A DNA stretch of 64,000 nucleotides from Falsiroseomonas ponticola (GTDB taxonomy: Bacteria > Pseudomonadota > Alphaproteobacteria > Acetobacterales > Acetobacteraceae), in assembly GCF_016805305.1 (NCBI RefSeq), contig NZ_JAERQN010000011.1, forward strand, positions 174,670 to 238,669, in the 5' to 3' direction. Below the pieces are notes generated by a model. That model was not told where the DNA came from and searched no databases. It saw only the letters and a list, made by a program, of their open reading frames with translations. Made by a program: the position numbers and the translations under genes. Below, one piece after another: positions 49,864-59,834 of the stretch (positions within the stretch are counted from its first letter, which is position 1; each line of letters opens with the position of its first letter).

Positions 49864-52134
49864 ATGGCAACGCGCTGGCGCCGCATCGGTGACTTCTTCT
49901 TCGGCCGGGCGATGACGCTCGGCCTGGCCATCACGGCCGTGCTGCTGGGGCTGGCCACCTTCATCCTGCTGGCCGGCGGATCCCCCTTCGGCCCGACGCG
50001 CCCGGGCCAGATCGTCTTCGTCGTGCTGGCCAATGCCGGCGTGCTGCTGATGCTGGCGGCCTCGCTGGCCACCCGGCTGGTGCGCGTCTGGGCCGAACGC
50101 CGGCGCGGCAGCGCGGGGGCCAGGCTGCATGTGCGGCTCGTGATGCTGTTCGGCGGCGTCGCCGTGGTGCCCGCGCTGATCGTCGCCGCCTTCGCCGCCA
50201 TCTTCTTCAACCTCGGCATCCAGGCCTGGTTCAGCGACCGCGTGCGATCGACGCTGGAAGCCTCCCTCGTCGCCTCCCGCGCCTGGCTCGACCAGCACCG
50301 GGACGAGATCCGGGTGGATGCGCTGGCCATGGCGGCGGACCTCAACCGCGCCGCGGCGGTCTTCCTGCCGGACAACCCGCCCGCCTTCGAACGCCTGCTG
50401 GCGACCCAGGCCAGCATCCGCGGCCTGACGGAGGCGGTGATCTTCGAACCGACGCTCGGCCGCGTCATCGCCGCCGCCGGCTTCAGCCCCGGCAGCGTCA
50501 TCGAACCCCCGCCCGCCTGGGCGATGGAGACGGTGCGCCAGGGGGAGGTCGCGGTGGTGCCCGCCGAGAACGATGCGCGGGTCCGGGCGCTGGCCAGCCT
50601 CGATGTCCAGCCCGGGCTGCTGCTGCTGATCGGCAGGCCGCTGGATGCCGGCGTGCTGGAACACATGCGGCGCACGGAACTCGCCTTCCAGGATTATGAC
50701 CAGCTGGACCGCAACCGCGGCAGCCTGCAGATCACCTTCGCGCTGATCTTCGCCTGCGCCGCGCTGCTGGTGCTGCTGGCCGCGGTGCTGGTGGGCCTCG
50801 TTTTCGCCAACCAGATGGCGCGGCCGATCTCCCGCCTCATCAACGCCGCCGAACGGGTCCGCGCCGGCGATCTGGCGACGCGGGTGGAGGAGGGGACGGC
50901 GGATGACGAACTCGCCAGCCTCAGCCGCGCCTTCAACCGCATGACCAGCCAGCTTTCCGCCCAGCGCGGGGAGTTGATGGAAGCCTACCGCCAGATCGAC
51001 GAACGCCGCCGCTTCACGGAAACCGTGCTCTCCGGCGTCTCGGCCGGGGTGGTCGGGCTGGATGCGGAGGGGCGGATCAACCTGCCCAACCGAAGCGCCA
51101 GCGAATTGCTGGGCGTCGATCTCGATGCCGGGATCGGCCTGCCCATGGCCCGCGTGGCGCCGGAATTCGCGGAGCTGGTGCAGGAAGCCCGCGCCAACCC
51201 GGAACGCCCGCGCACGGCCGAACTGCCCATCGGCCCGCCCGCGCGCCGCCGCAGCCTGATCGCCCGCATCGGCGCGGAGACCCAGGCCGGGCGCGTCACC
51301 GGCTATGTGCTGACCTTCGACGACATCACGGAACTGCAATCCGCCCAGCGCAAGGCCGCCTGGGCCGATGTGGCGCGGCGCATCGCGCATGAGATCAAGA
51401 ACCCGCTGACGCCGATCCAGCTCTCGGCCGAACGGCTGAAGCGCAAGTATCTCAAGGAGATCGCGAGCGATCCCGAGACCTTCCGCAGCCTGACGGACAC
51501 CATCGTCCGCCAGGTCGGCGACATCGGCCGGATGGTGGACGAGTTCTCCGCCTTCGCCCGCATGCCCCAGCCCGTGATCCGGCCGGAGGATCTGGGCCAG
51601 GTGGTGCGGGAAGCGCTGGTGCTGCAGAAGGCCGCGCACCCCGAGATCGACTACACCACCGCCATCCCGGACGGCCTGCCCCGCCTGCCCATGGACCGCC
51701 GCCTGATCGGCCAGGCGCTGACCAACCTGCTGCAGAACGCCGCCGATGCCGTCGCCTCCGCCCCGAGGGCGGAGGGGGAGCGCGGCGCCATCGCGATAAG
51801 GCTCGACTCGTTCGAGGATGGTATCGGCGTCGTCGTCGACGACAACGGGATCGGCCTGCCCGATGGCGAGGAGCGCGCGCGGTTGACCGAGCCCTATGTC
51901 ACGCACAAGGCGAAAGGAACGGGGCTTGGCCTTGCCATCGTGAAGAAGATCATGGAGGACCATGGCGGCCGCCTGGCCCTGGAGGACCGGCCGGATGGCG
52001 AGGGCGCGCGGGCCCTGCTGATCCTGCCCCTGGCGGGCAAGGAAGCGGCCGGCCCGGCAATGGCACAAGGGGAAAGGCCCGCGATGGGCTCGGTGATGGG
52101 TACGGCGATGGGGCGGGCAGATCATGGCGCATGA
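49864..52134 (+). CDS. ntrY: nitrogen-sensing histidine kinase NtrY
   Basis: This 756-residue membrane sensor kinase has two or more membrane helices in the first 100 residues (for example LGLATFILLAGG and VVPALIVAAFAAIFFNL), a periplasmic or extracytoplasmic loop, HAMP-like and PAS-like regions and HisKA with H509 in RIAHEIKNPLTPI. The ATPase domain contains NLLQNAADAV and GTGLGLAIV. NtrY and NtrX sense nitrogen or redox status in Alphaproteobacteria. The ATG has GGCAGG upstream. The C-terminus overlaps the ntrX start by 11 bp. Confidence 0.95.
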   Translation: MATRWRRIGDFFFGRAMTLGLAITAVLLGLATFILLAGGSPFGPTRPGQIVFVVLANAGVLLMLAASLATRLVRVWAERRRGSAGARLHVRLVMLFGGVAVVPALIVAAFAAIFFNLGIQAWFSDRVRSTLEASLVASRAWLDQHRDEIRVDALAMAADLNRAAAVFLPDNPPAFERLLATQASIRGLTEAVIFEPTLGRVIAAAGFSPGSVIEPPPAWAMETVRQGEVAVVPAENDARVRALASLDVQPGLLLLIGRPLDAGVLEHMRRTELAFQDYDQLDRNRGSLQITFALIFACAALLVLLAAVLVGLVFANQMARPISRLINAAERVRAGDLATRVEEGTADDELASLSRAFNRMTSQLSAQRGELMEAYRQIDERRRFTETVLSGVSAGVVGLDAEGRINLPNRSASELLGVDLDAGIGLPMARVAPEFAELVQEARANPERPRTAELPIGPPARRRSLIARIGAETQAGRVTGYVLTFDDITELQSAQRKAAWADVARRIAHEIKNPLTPIQLSAERLKRKYLKEIASDPETFRSLTDTIVRQVGDIGRMVDEFSAFARMPQPVIRPEDLGQVVREALVLQKAAHPEIDYTTAIPDGLPRLPMDRRLIGQALTNLLQNAADAVASAPRAEGERGAIAIRLDSFEDGIGVVVDDNGIGLPDGEERARLTEPYVTHKAKGTGLGLAIVKKIMEDHGGRLALEDRPDGEGARALLILPLAGKEAAGPAMAQGERPAMGSVMGTAMGRADHGA

Positions 52135-53542
52135 GATCCTGATCGTCGACGACGAGCCGGACATCCGCGCCCTCATCGAGGGCATCCTCTCCGACGAGGG
52201 CTACGAGACCCGCCAGGCCGCCAATTCGGACCAGGCCATCGCCGCCTTCCGCGCGCGGCGGCCCTCCCTCGTCATCCTCGACATCTGGCTGCAGAACTCG
52301 CGCCTCGACGGCCTCGGCATCCTGGCCGCCCTGCATGGGGAGGAACCGCGCGTCCCCTGCGTGATGATCAGCGGCCACGGCACGATCGAGACCGCGGTCC
52401 AGGCCATCCAGAACGGCGCCTACGATTTCATCGAGAAGCCCTTCAAGTCCGACCGCCTGCTGCTCGTCGTCTCCCGCGCCCTGGAAGCGGCGCGGCTGCA
52501 GCGGGAGAACAGCGAGCTTCGCCTGCGCGCGGGCGGCGAGACGGAACTCGTCGGCATCTCCGCGCCGCTCACGCAGCTGCGCGGCGCGCTGGAACGCGTG
52601 GCGCCCACCGGATCCCGCGTGCTGATCACGGGACCCGCCGGCGCCGGCAAGGAAGTGGCGGCGCGCATGCTGCACGCCCGGTCCCGCCGCAGCGACGGCC
52701 CCTTCGTCGCGCTGAACTGCGCCACCCTCGCGCCCGCGCGGTTCGAGGAGGAGCTGTTCGGCGTGGAGGCCGGCGCCGATCCCTCCGCCCAGCCGCGCCG
52801 CGCCGGCGTGCTGGAACGCGCCCATGGCGGCACGCTGCTGCTGGACGAGGTGGCGGACATGCCGCTGGAAACCCAGGGCAAGATCGTCCGCGCCCTGCAG
52901 GAACAGGGTTTTGTTCGTATGGGCGGCGCCCAGCGGGTGACGGTGGATGTGCGGGTCATCGCCACGACCAACCGCGACCTGCAGGCGGAGATCGCGGCCG
53001 GGCGGTTCCGGGAGGACCTCTACTACCGTCTTGCCGTCGTGCCGCTGAAGATCCCGCCGCTGCGGGAGCGGCGGGAGGATATCCCGGCACTCGCCCGCCA
53101 CTTCATGGCGCGCTCCGGGGAGACCTCCGGCATGGCGCCGCGCGAACTGAGCGAGGACGCGCTGGCCGCGATGCAGGCCTATGAATGGCCGGGCAATGTG
53201 CGGGAGCTGCGCAACCTCATCGACTGGCTGCTGATCATGGCGCCGGGGGAGGCGAGGGACCCCATCCGCCCGGACATGCTGCCCCCCCAGGTCGGCGCCG
53301 CCGCGCCGGCGGTGCTCAAGCTGGACCGGTCCAGCGAGATCATGACCCTGCCTCTGCGCGAGGCGCGGGAGCTGTTCGAGCGCCAGTACCTGGAAGCCCA
53401 GCTGCTGCGCTTCGGCGGCAACATCAGCCGCACCGCCTCCTTCGTCGGGATGGAGCGCAGCGCGCTGCACCGGAAGCTGAAGTTCCTCGGCGTGCATGCC
53501 GAGGATCGCGCACCCCCCGCGGCGCAAGCCGCGGGGGGCTGA
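52124..53542 (+). CDS. ntrX: response regulator NtrX
   Basis: This 472-residue regulator has receiver D53 in VILDIWLQNSR, an AAA+ domain with Walker A GPAGAGKE and an HTH at the C-terminus (GGNISRTASFVGMERSALHRKL). The GAFTGA loop is replaced by FGVEAGADPSAQPRR, as usual in alphaproteobacterial NtrX, so it may work without sigma-54 contact. The ATG overlaps ntrY by 11 bp. Its last codons form a hairpin with an RTX gene on the other strand only 12 bp away. Confidence 0.94.
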   Translation: MAHEILIVDDEPDIRALIEGILSDEGYETRQAANSDQAIAAFRARRPSLVILDIWLQNSRLDGLGILAALHGEEPRVPCVMISGHGTIETAVQAIQNGAYDFIEKPFKSDRLLLVVSRALEAARLQRENSELRLRAGGETELVGISAPLTQLRGALERVAPTGSRVLITGPAGAGKEVAARMLHARSRRSDGPFVALNCATLAPARFEEELFGVEAGADPSAQPRRAGVLERAHGGTLLLDEVADMPLETQGKIVRALQEQGFVRMGGAQRVTVDVRVIATTNRDLQAEIAAGRFREDLYYRLAVVPLKIPPLRERREDIPALARHFMARSGETSGMAPRELSEDALAAMQAYEWPGNVRELRNLIDWLLIMAPGEARDPIRPDMLPPQVGAAAPAVLKLDRSSEIMTLPLREARELFERQYLEAQLLRFGGNISRTASFVGMERSALHRKLKFLGVHAEDRAPPAAQAAGG

Positions 53543-53558
53543 CGCGGTCCCGCGTCAG
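53513..53558. terminator. two back-to-back hairpins between ntrX and the RTX gene
   Basis: CCCCCCGCGGC (53513-53523) and GCCGCGGGGGG (53528-53538) with loop GCAA form the first stem. CTGACGCGG (53539-53547) and CCGCGTCAG (53550-53558) form the second and contain the stop codons of ntrX and the RTX gene. The arrangement can stop transcription from both sides. Confidence 0.6.
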
Positions 53559-56500
53559 GCGATGATCGTGAGGTCCGCGGCCGTCAGGCCCGGATCGCTC
53601 TGGAAGCGGGCGACGACCTGGCGGGAAGCGGCGCCGGTCCCGTCCGCGTCCCAGTAGAGCGCCAGCGCGCGGGCATCCCACAGGAACTGGCCGAAGCCCT
53701 GCGTTGCCGCGCCGCCGGCCACGAACCGATGGCCGGCCGCGGGATCCATCCCTGCCGCCAGCCCGCCACCGAAACCGTCGGCCATGAGCATGATGCGATC
53801 CTCGCCAGCGGCGAAATCCATGATGACGTCGCCACCTTCCGCGGCTGCGCGATAGAGGAAGACATCGGCCCCCGCGCCACCCGACAGCCGGTCACGTCCC
53901 TCCAGGCCCAGGAGCAGGTCGTCACCATCGCCGCCGAGGAGGATGTCCCCGCCATCGCCGCCGGTCAGTCGGTCATCCTGCCCCGATCCCGTCAGCCGCA
54001 CGGCGGTGGCGACGCTCTGGTTGAGGACGGTCCAGCCCACGCTGCCTGTCGTGGCCGAGAGGTCGACGTGGAAGCCATTGGCGTAGATCGCGGCGCCGCC
54101 CTCGTTGCTGCTGGCCGCGGTGGCGGTCCAGCTGGCGCCGATGATGGCGAACATCTCCGCCCCCAGGGCCACCTGCACCACATCCGGCCCGCCGCGGCCG
54201 AGGTCGGTGACGGTGTCGCGGCCGCTATCGATGACGAAGCGGTCCGCGCCAAGGCCGCCTGTCAGCGTGTCTTCGCCATGGCCGCCACGCAGCGTGTCGG
54301 CGCGGAGGGAGCCGGTGAGCCAGACGGCCTCGTCATGGCCCTCATTGCTGATCGACCAGCCCACGCCGCCGCGCGCCGCGGCCAGGTTGACCGCATGGCC
54401 CTGCGCGTCGATCGAGGCCGTTCCGGCATTTCTGGTGGCCGCGGTCGCCGTCCAGTCGTTCACGACAGAGGCTCGCATCGACGCACCGGCGGAAACGCGG
54501 ACCGCATCCGCCCCGCCAGCGCCGAGATCGAAGACGACATCATCGCCACGCGTCACCAGGAAGGCGTCCTCGCCCTCGCCGCCGATCAGCGTGTCGGCGC
54601 CCGCACCGCCGCCCAGCGTATCGGCACCGCCCCTGCCGGACAGGATGTTGTCCCCGGCATTGCCTGCCATGGCGTTGGCGGCCGCGTTGCCGATGCCGGA
54701 CAGGTCGGCGGTGCCGGACAGCGACAGCTTCTCCACATGCTCGTCCAGCGTCCAGTCGATGGCGGAGACGACGTGGTCCAGCCCCTCGCCGGCGGCTTCC
54801 ACCACCACGTCGCCGGCATCGCGCAGGTAGTACGTGTCGTTGCCTGTGCCGCCGGCCATCCAGTCATGGCCCAGGCCGCCGTTCAGCACGTCATGGCCAG
54901 GACCGCCCATGATCGTGTCGTCCCCGGCGCTGCCCGCCAAGGTATCCGAGCCTTCCCCGCCCAGGATGAGGTCCGGCCGGCCGGTGCCCCCCAGCGCATC
55001 GGCGCCGCCCGTGCCGTTCCGGGCGATGGTGGCGGAGGATACCTGCTCCGCCTTGCCGGAGCCGTCCGTGTAGGCCGCCACCACGCGCACCACCGCGCCG
55101 GCGGCAGGCGTCAGGGTGGCCCCGACCGCGCCCGCGATATCCGCCCAGACGCCGCCGGCCTGCGACTGCCAGCGGTAGCTGATCGCGCCCATGCCCTCGC
55201 TGTCCGTCAGCGAGGAGACGGCGCGCAGGTCGCCATCATCCATCACGATGTCGAGGCTGCCTCCCGCGGCCTCGTTGGACGGCCGCACCACCACCTCCGT
55301 GGTCGCGGGGGCCGCCAGCGCATGGCCAGCGCCGTCCACGACATCGATGGAAAGCGTGCGGTTGAGCGCCGGCGTATCGCTGGCATTGCCAAAGGCCAGG
55401 CGGCGGATGAGTGCCTGCACGGCGTCCGGCGTCACGGCGCCGCCGAAGGTCACGGTGAGGTCCGTGCCCTCGCCACCTGTCACGATGGCGATGTCAACGC
55501 CGCCATAGCTCACCACCTTGCCGGCGAGGCCGATCTGGCCGGGTCCGTTACCCTGGGTCAGGACCGTCGCCCGGTCCTCCGCCAGCAGGCCAGAGACGAG
55601 GAGATGGCCGCCCGCGAGCGCATCCCCAGCCGTGAAAACGGCACCGGTGGCAAAGAGCCGCGGCGCGGCGTTCACGGTGTTCTCGGCGAAGGTGATGGCG
55701 GGAGCGAGTTGTGCGAGCGCGGCGGCCTCGATGGCATCGGTCACCGTGACGGCCATCGACCGGGCGGCGATCACCGAGCCATCCGGTCGCGTCAGCTGCA
55801 GGTAGAAATTGTAGATGTTGTCGATGCCGTCATCGCGCGGCGCCTCGAAATCAGGGGCGGTACGGAAGCCGACCGCGCCCGTCGCGGCATCGACGGCGAA
55901 GAGGGCGGCGTCGAGCCCGCTGAGTGACCAAGTGTAGGTCAGTGTCGTGTCCGGGTAGGTCGCGCTGCCCGTCACCACGGTGCCGACTGTGTTCTCCGCC
56001 ACGGAGCGAGCGGCGGCCGTGGTGATGATGGGCGCCTGCTCACCAGGGCCGAGGAAGATGAGGGGCGGCGGGCTGAAGCCGCCGGAGGTCGGCGCCCGGC
56101 CGCCGGCATCCAGGACGCTGATGATCGCGGTCCTGTCGAAGTCCAGTCTTGTGCCCAGAGCGTTCGAGAAGGTGACGACGAACGTCTCCGTCTTCTCGAT
56201 GAGCGTATCGCTGCGCAGGGACAGGCGGATTGTCGCGTTGGCGGCGCCCGCGGCGAAGGTGATGGAGCCGGAGGGCAGCACGGCCGCCGCGGTGACGAAA
56301 TCCTCGGCGGAGACCGGGTTCAGCCCGGTGCCGGCTACCGCCCAATCAACGGATGCGGCCGGCAGGGGCAATGTCACGTCGCTGCTGAAGCGCTTCACCA
56401 GGATTTCGATATCGACGGCCCGGGTGCTGGATTCGGCGACGGCGTTCCCGCTGGCGGCGTAGCCCTGGAGGCTGTTGTAGATCGGGATCACGCCGACCAC

Positions 56501-58015
56501 GACGGCCCGCCCTGCCGAGACCTCGCCATCCGATGCCTGGACCACGATGTCGTAGCGATTGTCCCTGCCAGCATCCCGAGGCGCCATGAGGTCGGGCATC
56601 GCCCGGAAGGTGACGACACCCGACAGCGGATTCATGGTGAACAGGGCGGCATCGGTGCCGCTCAGGCTCCAGGCCAGCGCCTTGCCCTCGGGGTCGTGGC
56701 CGGCGGCCTGGTAGGCAAAGGTGGTTGTCCTGGATGGCACCCCGACACTGGCGGCCGATGTGATCACCGGCAGGTCGTTCTCCGCAGCCACCGTCAGCAA
56801 CACCCGCGTGGCATCGGCCGTGGCATTGGCGCGGGTGATGAACCTGCCGTTCTCGGCGCCGACAATGAGGTCAAGGCGTCCGTCGCCGGTCAGGTCCGCA
56901 AAGGCGGGACCGCTGTTGTCGCCCACCTGGATGGCGGCGAAGGGGCTGGTGGCGAACGGGACGAACCCGGCTGCCGTGTTCCGCCAGGCCGTCAACCCGC
57001 CCGCCCCGTTGCCGGACACCATGTCCACGCGCCCGTCGCCATCCAGGTCAGCGAAGGCGGGTGCCGCGTATTCCCCTGTCGCCAGGCCGGCGAACGGGTT
57101 CGTCGCGAAGGGCACGAAGCCTGCCGTCGTGTTGCGCCAGGCGTGGAGCCCGGTGAAATGCTCGCCCACCACGAGGTCCGCCCTGCCGTCGCCGTCGAGG
57201 TCGACGAAGGCGGGCGTGCTGTCCCGTCCGACATCGATGGCGGCGAAGGGGTTGGCGCTGCCAGTGACCTGGACATAGCGCGTGCCAACCCTCGCATAGG
57301 CCAGCAGCCCGCCTTGCGACTCGCCAGAGACCAGGTCGAGCACCCCATCCCCGCTGAAGTCGATGAATGCGGGCGCCGAAACCGCGCCGACATCCAGGCC
57401 GAAGAACGGATTTGGCGAGCCGACCAGTTCGACGAAATCGCTCCCGGAGCGCGCGAAGGCTCGGAACATGCCGGTGAAGGTGCCGGAGACGAGGTCGAGC
57501 AACCCATCGCCGTTGAAATCGACGAAGACAGGCTTGCTCCAGTTCCCGACATCGAAGTTGGCGAGGGTGTACGGGATCGCCGTGTTGAAGCTCGGCGACG
57601 CGAGGGCATGGCCGGCCGAATCGACCACGCTGATCGTCAGCGTCCGCTGCCTGCCTGGCGTGTCGCTGGGCGTGGCGTAGGTCAGCGCCTCGATCAGCGC
57701 ATCCACCGCGGCCTCGGAGGCGTTCGCACTCAGCGCGACGGTGAAGGTGTTGCCCTGGCCACCGCTGGCCGTTCCGATGCCGGTGCCCGCATAGGTGACA
57801 GTCGTACCGTCGAAGCCGATGGAATTGTCGCCCGAACCGCGGATCGAGATCCGATCCTCCGGGCGAAGTCCGGAGACGGAAATCCGCCCCCCGCCGAAGC
57901 TGCTGCCCTCGGCCACGAAATCGACGGCGCCAGTGAGGAGTTGCGGCGCTGCGTTCGCCAGCTTCTCACTGAGATAGGAAAACGGCTGCAGGTTGAGCAA
58001 TTTCACGGGCGGCAT
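53555..58015 (-). CDS. large RTX/FG-GAP/Calx-beta secreted protein
   Basis: This predicted secreted protein has 1,486 residues. In order it carries a 100-residue cadherin-like module, FG-GAP/VCBS-type repeats with NGDGLLDLVSG and DGDGRADLVVG, Ca-binding-like modules with a Calx-beta segment (VEILVKRFSSDVTLPLPA), and a second cadherin-like module similar to the first. Two near-identical RTX-associated modules of about 105 residues and RTX nonapeptides (GGAGADTLIGG, GGDGDDLLLG) follow, ending in a C-terminal type I export-like end. It likely forms a long cell-surface or extracellular adhesin. ATG 58015 has GGAG near; TTG at 58090 was rejected. It sits on the opposite strand within the ntrX-dat region, which is continuous in related genomes. 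Confidence 0.86.
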   Translation of the reverse strand: MPPVKLLNLQPFSYLSEKLANAAPQLLTGAVDFVAEGSSFGGGRISVSGLRPEDRISIRGSGDNSIGFDGTTVTYAGTGIGTASGGQGNTFTVALSANASEAAVDALIEALTYATPSDTPGRQRTLTISVVDSAGHALASPSFNTAIPYTLANFDVGNWSKPVFVDFNGDGLLDLVSGTFTGMFRAFARSGSDFVELVGSPNPFFGLDVGAVSAPAFIDFSGDGVLDLVSGESQGGLLAYARVGTRYVQVTGSANPFAAIDVGRDSTPAFVDLDGDGRADLVVGEHFTGLHAWRNTTAGFVPFATNPFAGLATGEYAAPAFADLDGDGRVDMVSGNGAGGLTAWRNTAAGFVPFATSPFAAIQVGDNSGPAFADLTGDGRLDLIVGAENGRFITRANATADATRVLLTVAAENDLPVITSAASVGVPSRTTTFAYQAAGHDPEGKALAWSLSGTDAALFTMNPLSGVVTFRAMPDLMAPRDAGRDNRYDIVVQASDGEVSAGRAVVVGVIPIYNSLQGYAASGNAVAESSTRAVDIEILVKRFSSDVTLPLPAASVDWAVAGTGLNPVSAEDFVTAAAVLPSGSITFAAGAANATIRLSLRSDTLIEKTETFVVTFSNALGTRLDFDRTAIISVLDAGGRAPTSGGFSPPPLIFLGPGEQAPIITTAAARSVAENTVGTVVTGSATYPDTTLTYTWSLSGLDAALFAVDAATGAVGFRTAPDFEAPRDDGIDNIYNFYLQLTRPDGSVIAARSMAVTVTDAIEAAALAQLAPAITFAENTVNAAPRLFATGAVFTAGDALAGGHLLVSGLLAEDRATVLTQGNGPGQIGLAGKVVSYGGVDIAIVTGGEGTDLTVTFGGAVTPDAVQALIRRLAFGNASDTPALNRTLSIDVVDGAGHALAAPATTEVVVRPSNEAAGGSLDIVMDDGDLRAVSSLTDSEGMGAISYRWQSQAGGVWADIAGAVGATLTPAAGAVVRVVAAYTDGSGKAEQVSSATIARNGTGGADALGGTGRPDLILGGEGSDTLAGSAGDDTIMGGPGHDVLNGGLGHDWMAGGTGNDTYYLRDAGDVVVEAAGEGLDHVVSAIDWTLDEHVEKLSLSGTADLSGIGNAAANAMAGNAGDNILSGRGGADTLGGGAGADTLIGGEGEDAFLVTRGDDVVFDLGAGGADAVRVSAGASMRASVVNDWTATAATRNAGTASIDAQGHAVNLAAARGGVGWSISNEGHDEAVWLTGSLRADTLRGGHGEDTLTGGLGADRFVIDSGRDTVTDLGRGGPDVVQVALGAEMFAIIGASWTATAASSNEGGAAIYANGFHVDLSATTGSVGWTVLNQSVATAVRLTGSGQDDRLTGGDGGDILLGGDGDDLLLGLEGRDRLSGGAGADVFLYRAAAEGGDVIMDFAAGEDRIMLMADGFGGGLAAGMDPAAGHRFVAGGAATQGFGQFLWDARALALYWDADGTGAASRQVVARFQSDPGLTAADLTIIA

Positions 58016-58228
58016 CCTCTCCGCCCGGCAAAATCGCCAGCCAGTCGAAGGCAGGGTACTGGCAACGGTGGCATTCTGTAACCAGAACAAAACGCCTCAT
58101 GGCCAGATCGGGCGATTTTGGTTTCCGCCGCTCGGTTGACGCCACCCGCCGGCGCCACCCTTCCGCCGAGTGGCTCGGCAGGGGTATTCTCCCCCGACCG
58201 ACCGCCACCCCGAAGGCCACCGCCCGCC

Positions 58229-59101
58229 ATGTCCAAGATCGCCTATGTCAACGGCCGCTACCTCCCGCAGTCGGAGGCCTCGGTGAACATCGAGGATCGC
58301 GGCTACCAGTTCGGGGATGGCATCTACGAGGTCGTGCACCTGCACGAGGGCCGCTACATCGACGAGGATCTGCACCTGGCGCGCCTCGAACGGTCCTTGC
58401 GGGAGATCGCGCTGCCCATGCCGATGTCGCGCGCCGCGCTGTCCATGGTGCTGCGGGAAGTGGCGCAGCGGAACCGGGTGACGGAGGGGCTGCTCTACAT
58501 GCAGGTCACGCGCGGCGTGTCCCGCCGAGACCATGCCTTCCCCTCGAAGCCGGTGCCGCCGGCGCTGGTCGTCACCATCCGCCGCATCCCGCCCTATCCG
58601 ACCGACATCGATCGCTGGCAGGCCAGCGCCATCACCTTGCCGGACCTGCGCTGGGCGCGGCGGGACATCAAGTCCGTGAACCTGCTGCCGAACTGCCTGG
58701 CCCGCCAGGCCGCCCGCGAACAGGGCGCGATCGAGGCGATCCTGTTCGACGAGGCGACGGGCATGGTGACCGAAGGCGCCGCCACCACCTTCTGGATCGT
58801 GGACGAGCACGGCGCCATCCGCACCCGGCACCTCGACCACGTCATCCTGCCCGGCTGCACCCGCGCCGCGCTGATGAAGGAGCTGGACCAGCTCGGCCTG
58901 CCCTATGACCAGCGTGAGTTTTCCGTGGACGACGTGAAGCGGGCGAGGGAGGCCTTCATCACCTCCGCGACCTCCTTCGTGAAGCCGATCACGAAGATCG
59001 ATGGCGCGCCGGTCGGCGACGGCAAGGTGGGCCCGGTGGTGCGCCGCCTCTTCGATATCTTCGCGCGCCATGTGAAGGGCGATGTGAAGAACGCCGCGTG
59101 A
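58229..59101 (+). CDS. dat: D-amino-acid transaminase
   Basis: This 290-residue fold-type IV aminotransferase has PLP lysine K148 in RRDIKSVNLL, N-terminal YQFGDGIYEVV, VTEGAATTFWIV and TRHLDHVILPGCTRAAL. It makes D-glutamate or D-alanine for peptidoglycan by moving amino groups between D-amino acids and keto acids; a branched-chain aminotransferase role is also possible. The stop overlaps the following HAD gene start. Only a weak GAAGG lies before the ATG. The gene usually follows ntrX directly in Alphaproteobacteria. Confidence 0.9.
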   Translation: MSKIAYVNGRYLPQSEASVNIEDRGYQFGDGIYEVVHLHEGRYIDEDLHLARLERSLREIALPMPMSRAALSMVLREVAQRNRVTEGLLYMQVTRGVSRRDHAFPSKPVPPALVVTIRRIPPYPTDIDRWQASAITLPDLRWARRDIKSVNLLPNCLARQAAREQGAIEAILFDEATGMVTEGAATTFWIVDEHGAIRTRHLDHVILPGCTRAALMKELDQLGLPYDQREFSVDDVKRAREAFITSATSFVKPITKIDGAPVGDGKVGPVVRRLFDIFARHVKGDVKNAA

Positions 59102-59766
59102 TGCGGCCGCGCGCGATTCTCTGGGACTGGGACAACACGCTGGTCGATGGCTGGGCGGCCATCGAACATGGGCTGAATGTCACCTTCCGCGCCTTCGGCA
59201 TGCCGGAATGGGACCGGGAGACGGTGCTGGCCCGCGTCCGCGGTTCGCTGCGGGACACCTTCCCCGGCATGTTCGGGGCGGAGTGGGAAAGGGCGCGCGA
59301 CATCTTCTACGGCGCCGTGCGGGCCTGCCACCTGGAGGTTCTGACCCCCATGCCCGGGGCGGAAGCGGCACTCCGCGCCGCGGCGGCGCTCGGCCCGCAG
59401 GGCGTCGTCTCCAACAAGCAGGGGCCACTGTTGCGGGCGGAGGCCGCGCATCTCGGCTGGGCGCCGCTCTTCGCCAGCCTGGTCGGTGCCGGGGATGCGG
59501 CGGCCGACAAGCCCGCCGCGGCGCCTCTGCTGATGGCGCTGCGGGCTTGCGGCGTCGAGCCCGGCCCCCATGTCTGGTACATCGGTGACACGGTGCTCGA
59601 CATGCAGGCGGCGCGGGCGGCAGGATGCCGGGCGGTGCTGCTGGGGCGGGCCGGACATGACGGTGGCGTCATGGCTGCCTCGCCCGACGAACAATTCGAT
59701 GACGGCCATGCGCTGGCCGATGCACTCTCGCGGCTTGCCATCGGGCCTGCCGCTGGGGGAAAGTAG
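59101..59766 (+). CDS. HAD family phosphatase
   Basis: This 221-residue HAD hydrolase has D9 and D11 in WDWDNTLVDG, a cap region, VVSNKQGPL for the second motif, Lys in AADKPAAAPL and GDTVLDMQAARAAGC for the last Asp. It probably dephosphorylates a small metabolite such as phosphoglycolate. It starts at ATG 59101 with the dat TGA overlapped (TGATG). Between it and hfq there are 68 bp. Confidence 0.85.
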   Translation: MRPRAILWDWDNTLVDGWAAIEHGLNVTFRAFGMPEWDRETVLARVRGSLRDTFPGMFGAEWERARDIFYGAVRACHLEVLTPMPGAEAALRAAAALGPQGVVSNKQGPLLRAEAAHLGWAPLFASLVGAGDAAADKPAAAPLLMALRACGVEPGPHVWYIGDTVLDMQAARAAGCRAVLLGRAGHDGGVMAASPDEQFDDGHALADALSRLAIGPAAGGK

Positions 59767-59834
59767 GGGTCCTCCCCAGGCTCTGCCGGTGGCCTCGTGC
59801 TGCCCAGGCCAACAACAAGAAGGACCGACCCTCC

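Noticed and set aside
52124..53542. Absence of GAFTGA in NtrX as a defect
   Set aside because: Loss of the motif is normal in alphaproteobacterial NtrX, so it is not an anomaly.
58016..58090. Upstream TTG start for the large RTX gene
   Set aside because: The 25 extra residues have no pattern and the ATG at 58015 starts with the conserved first module.
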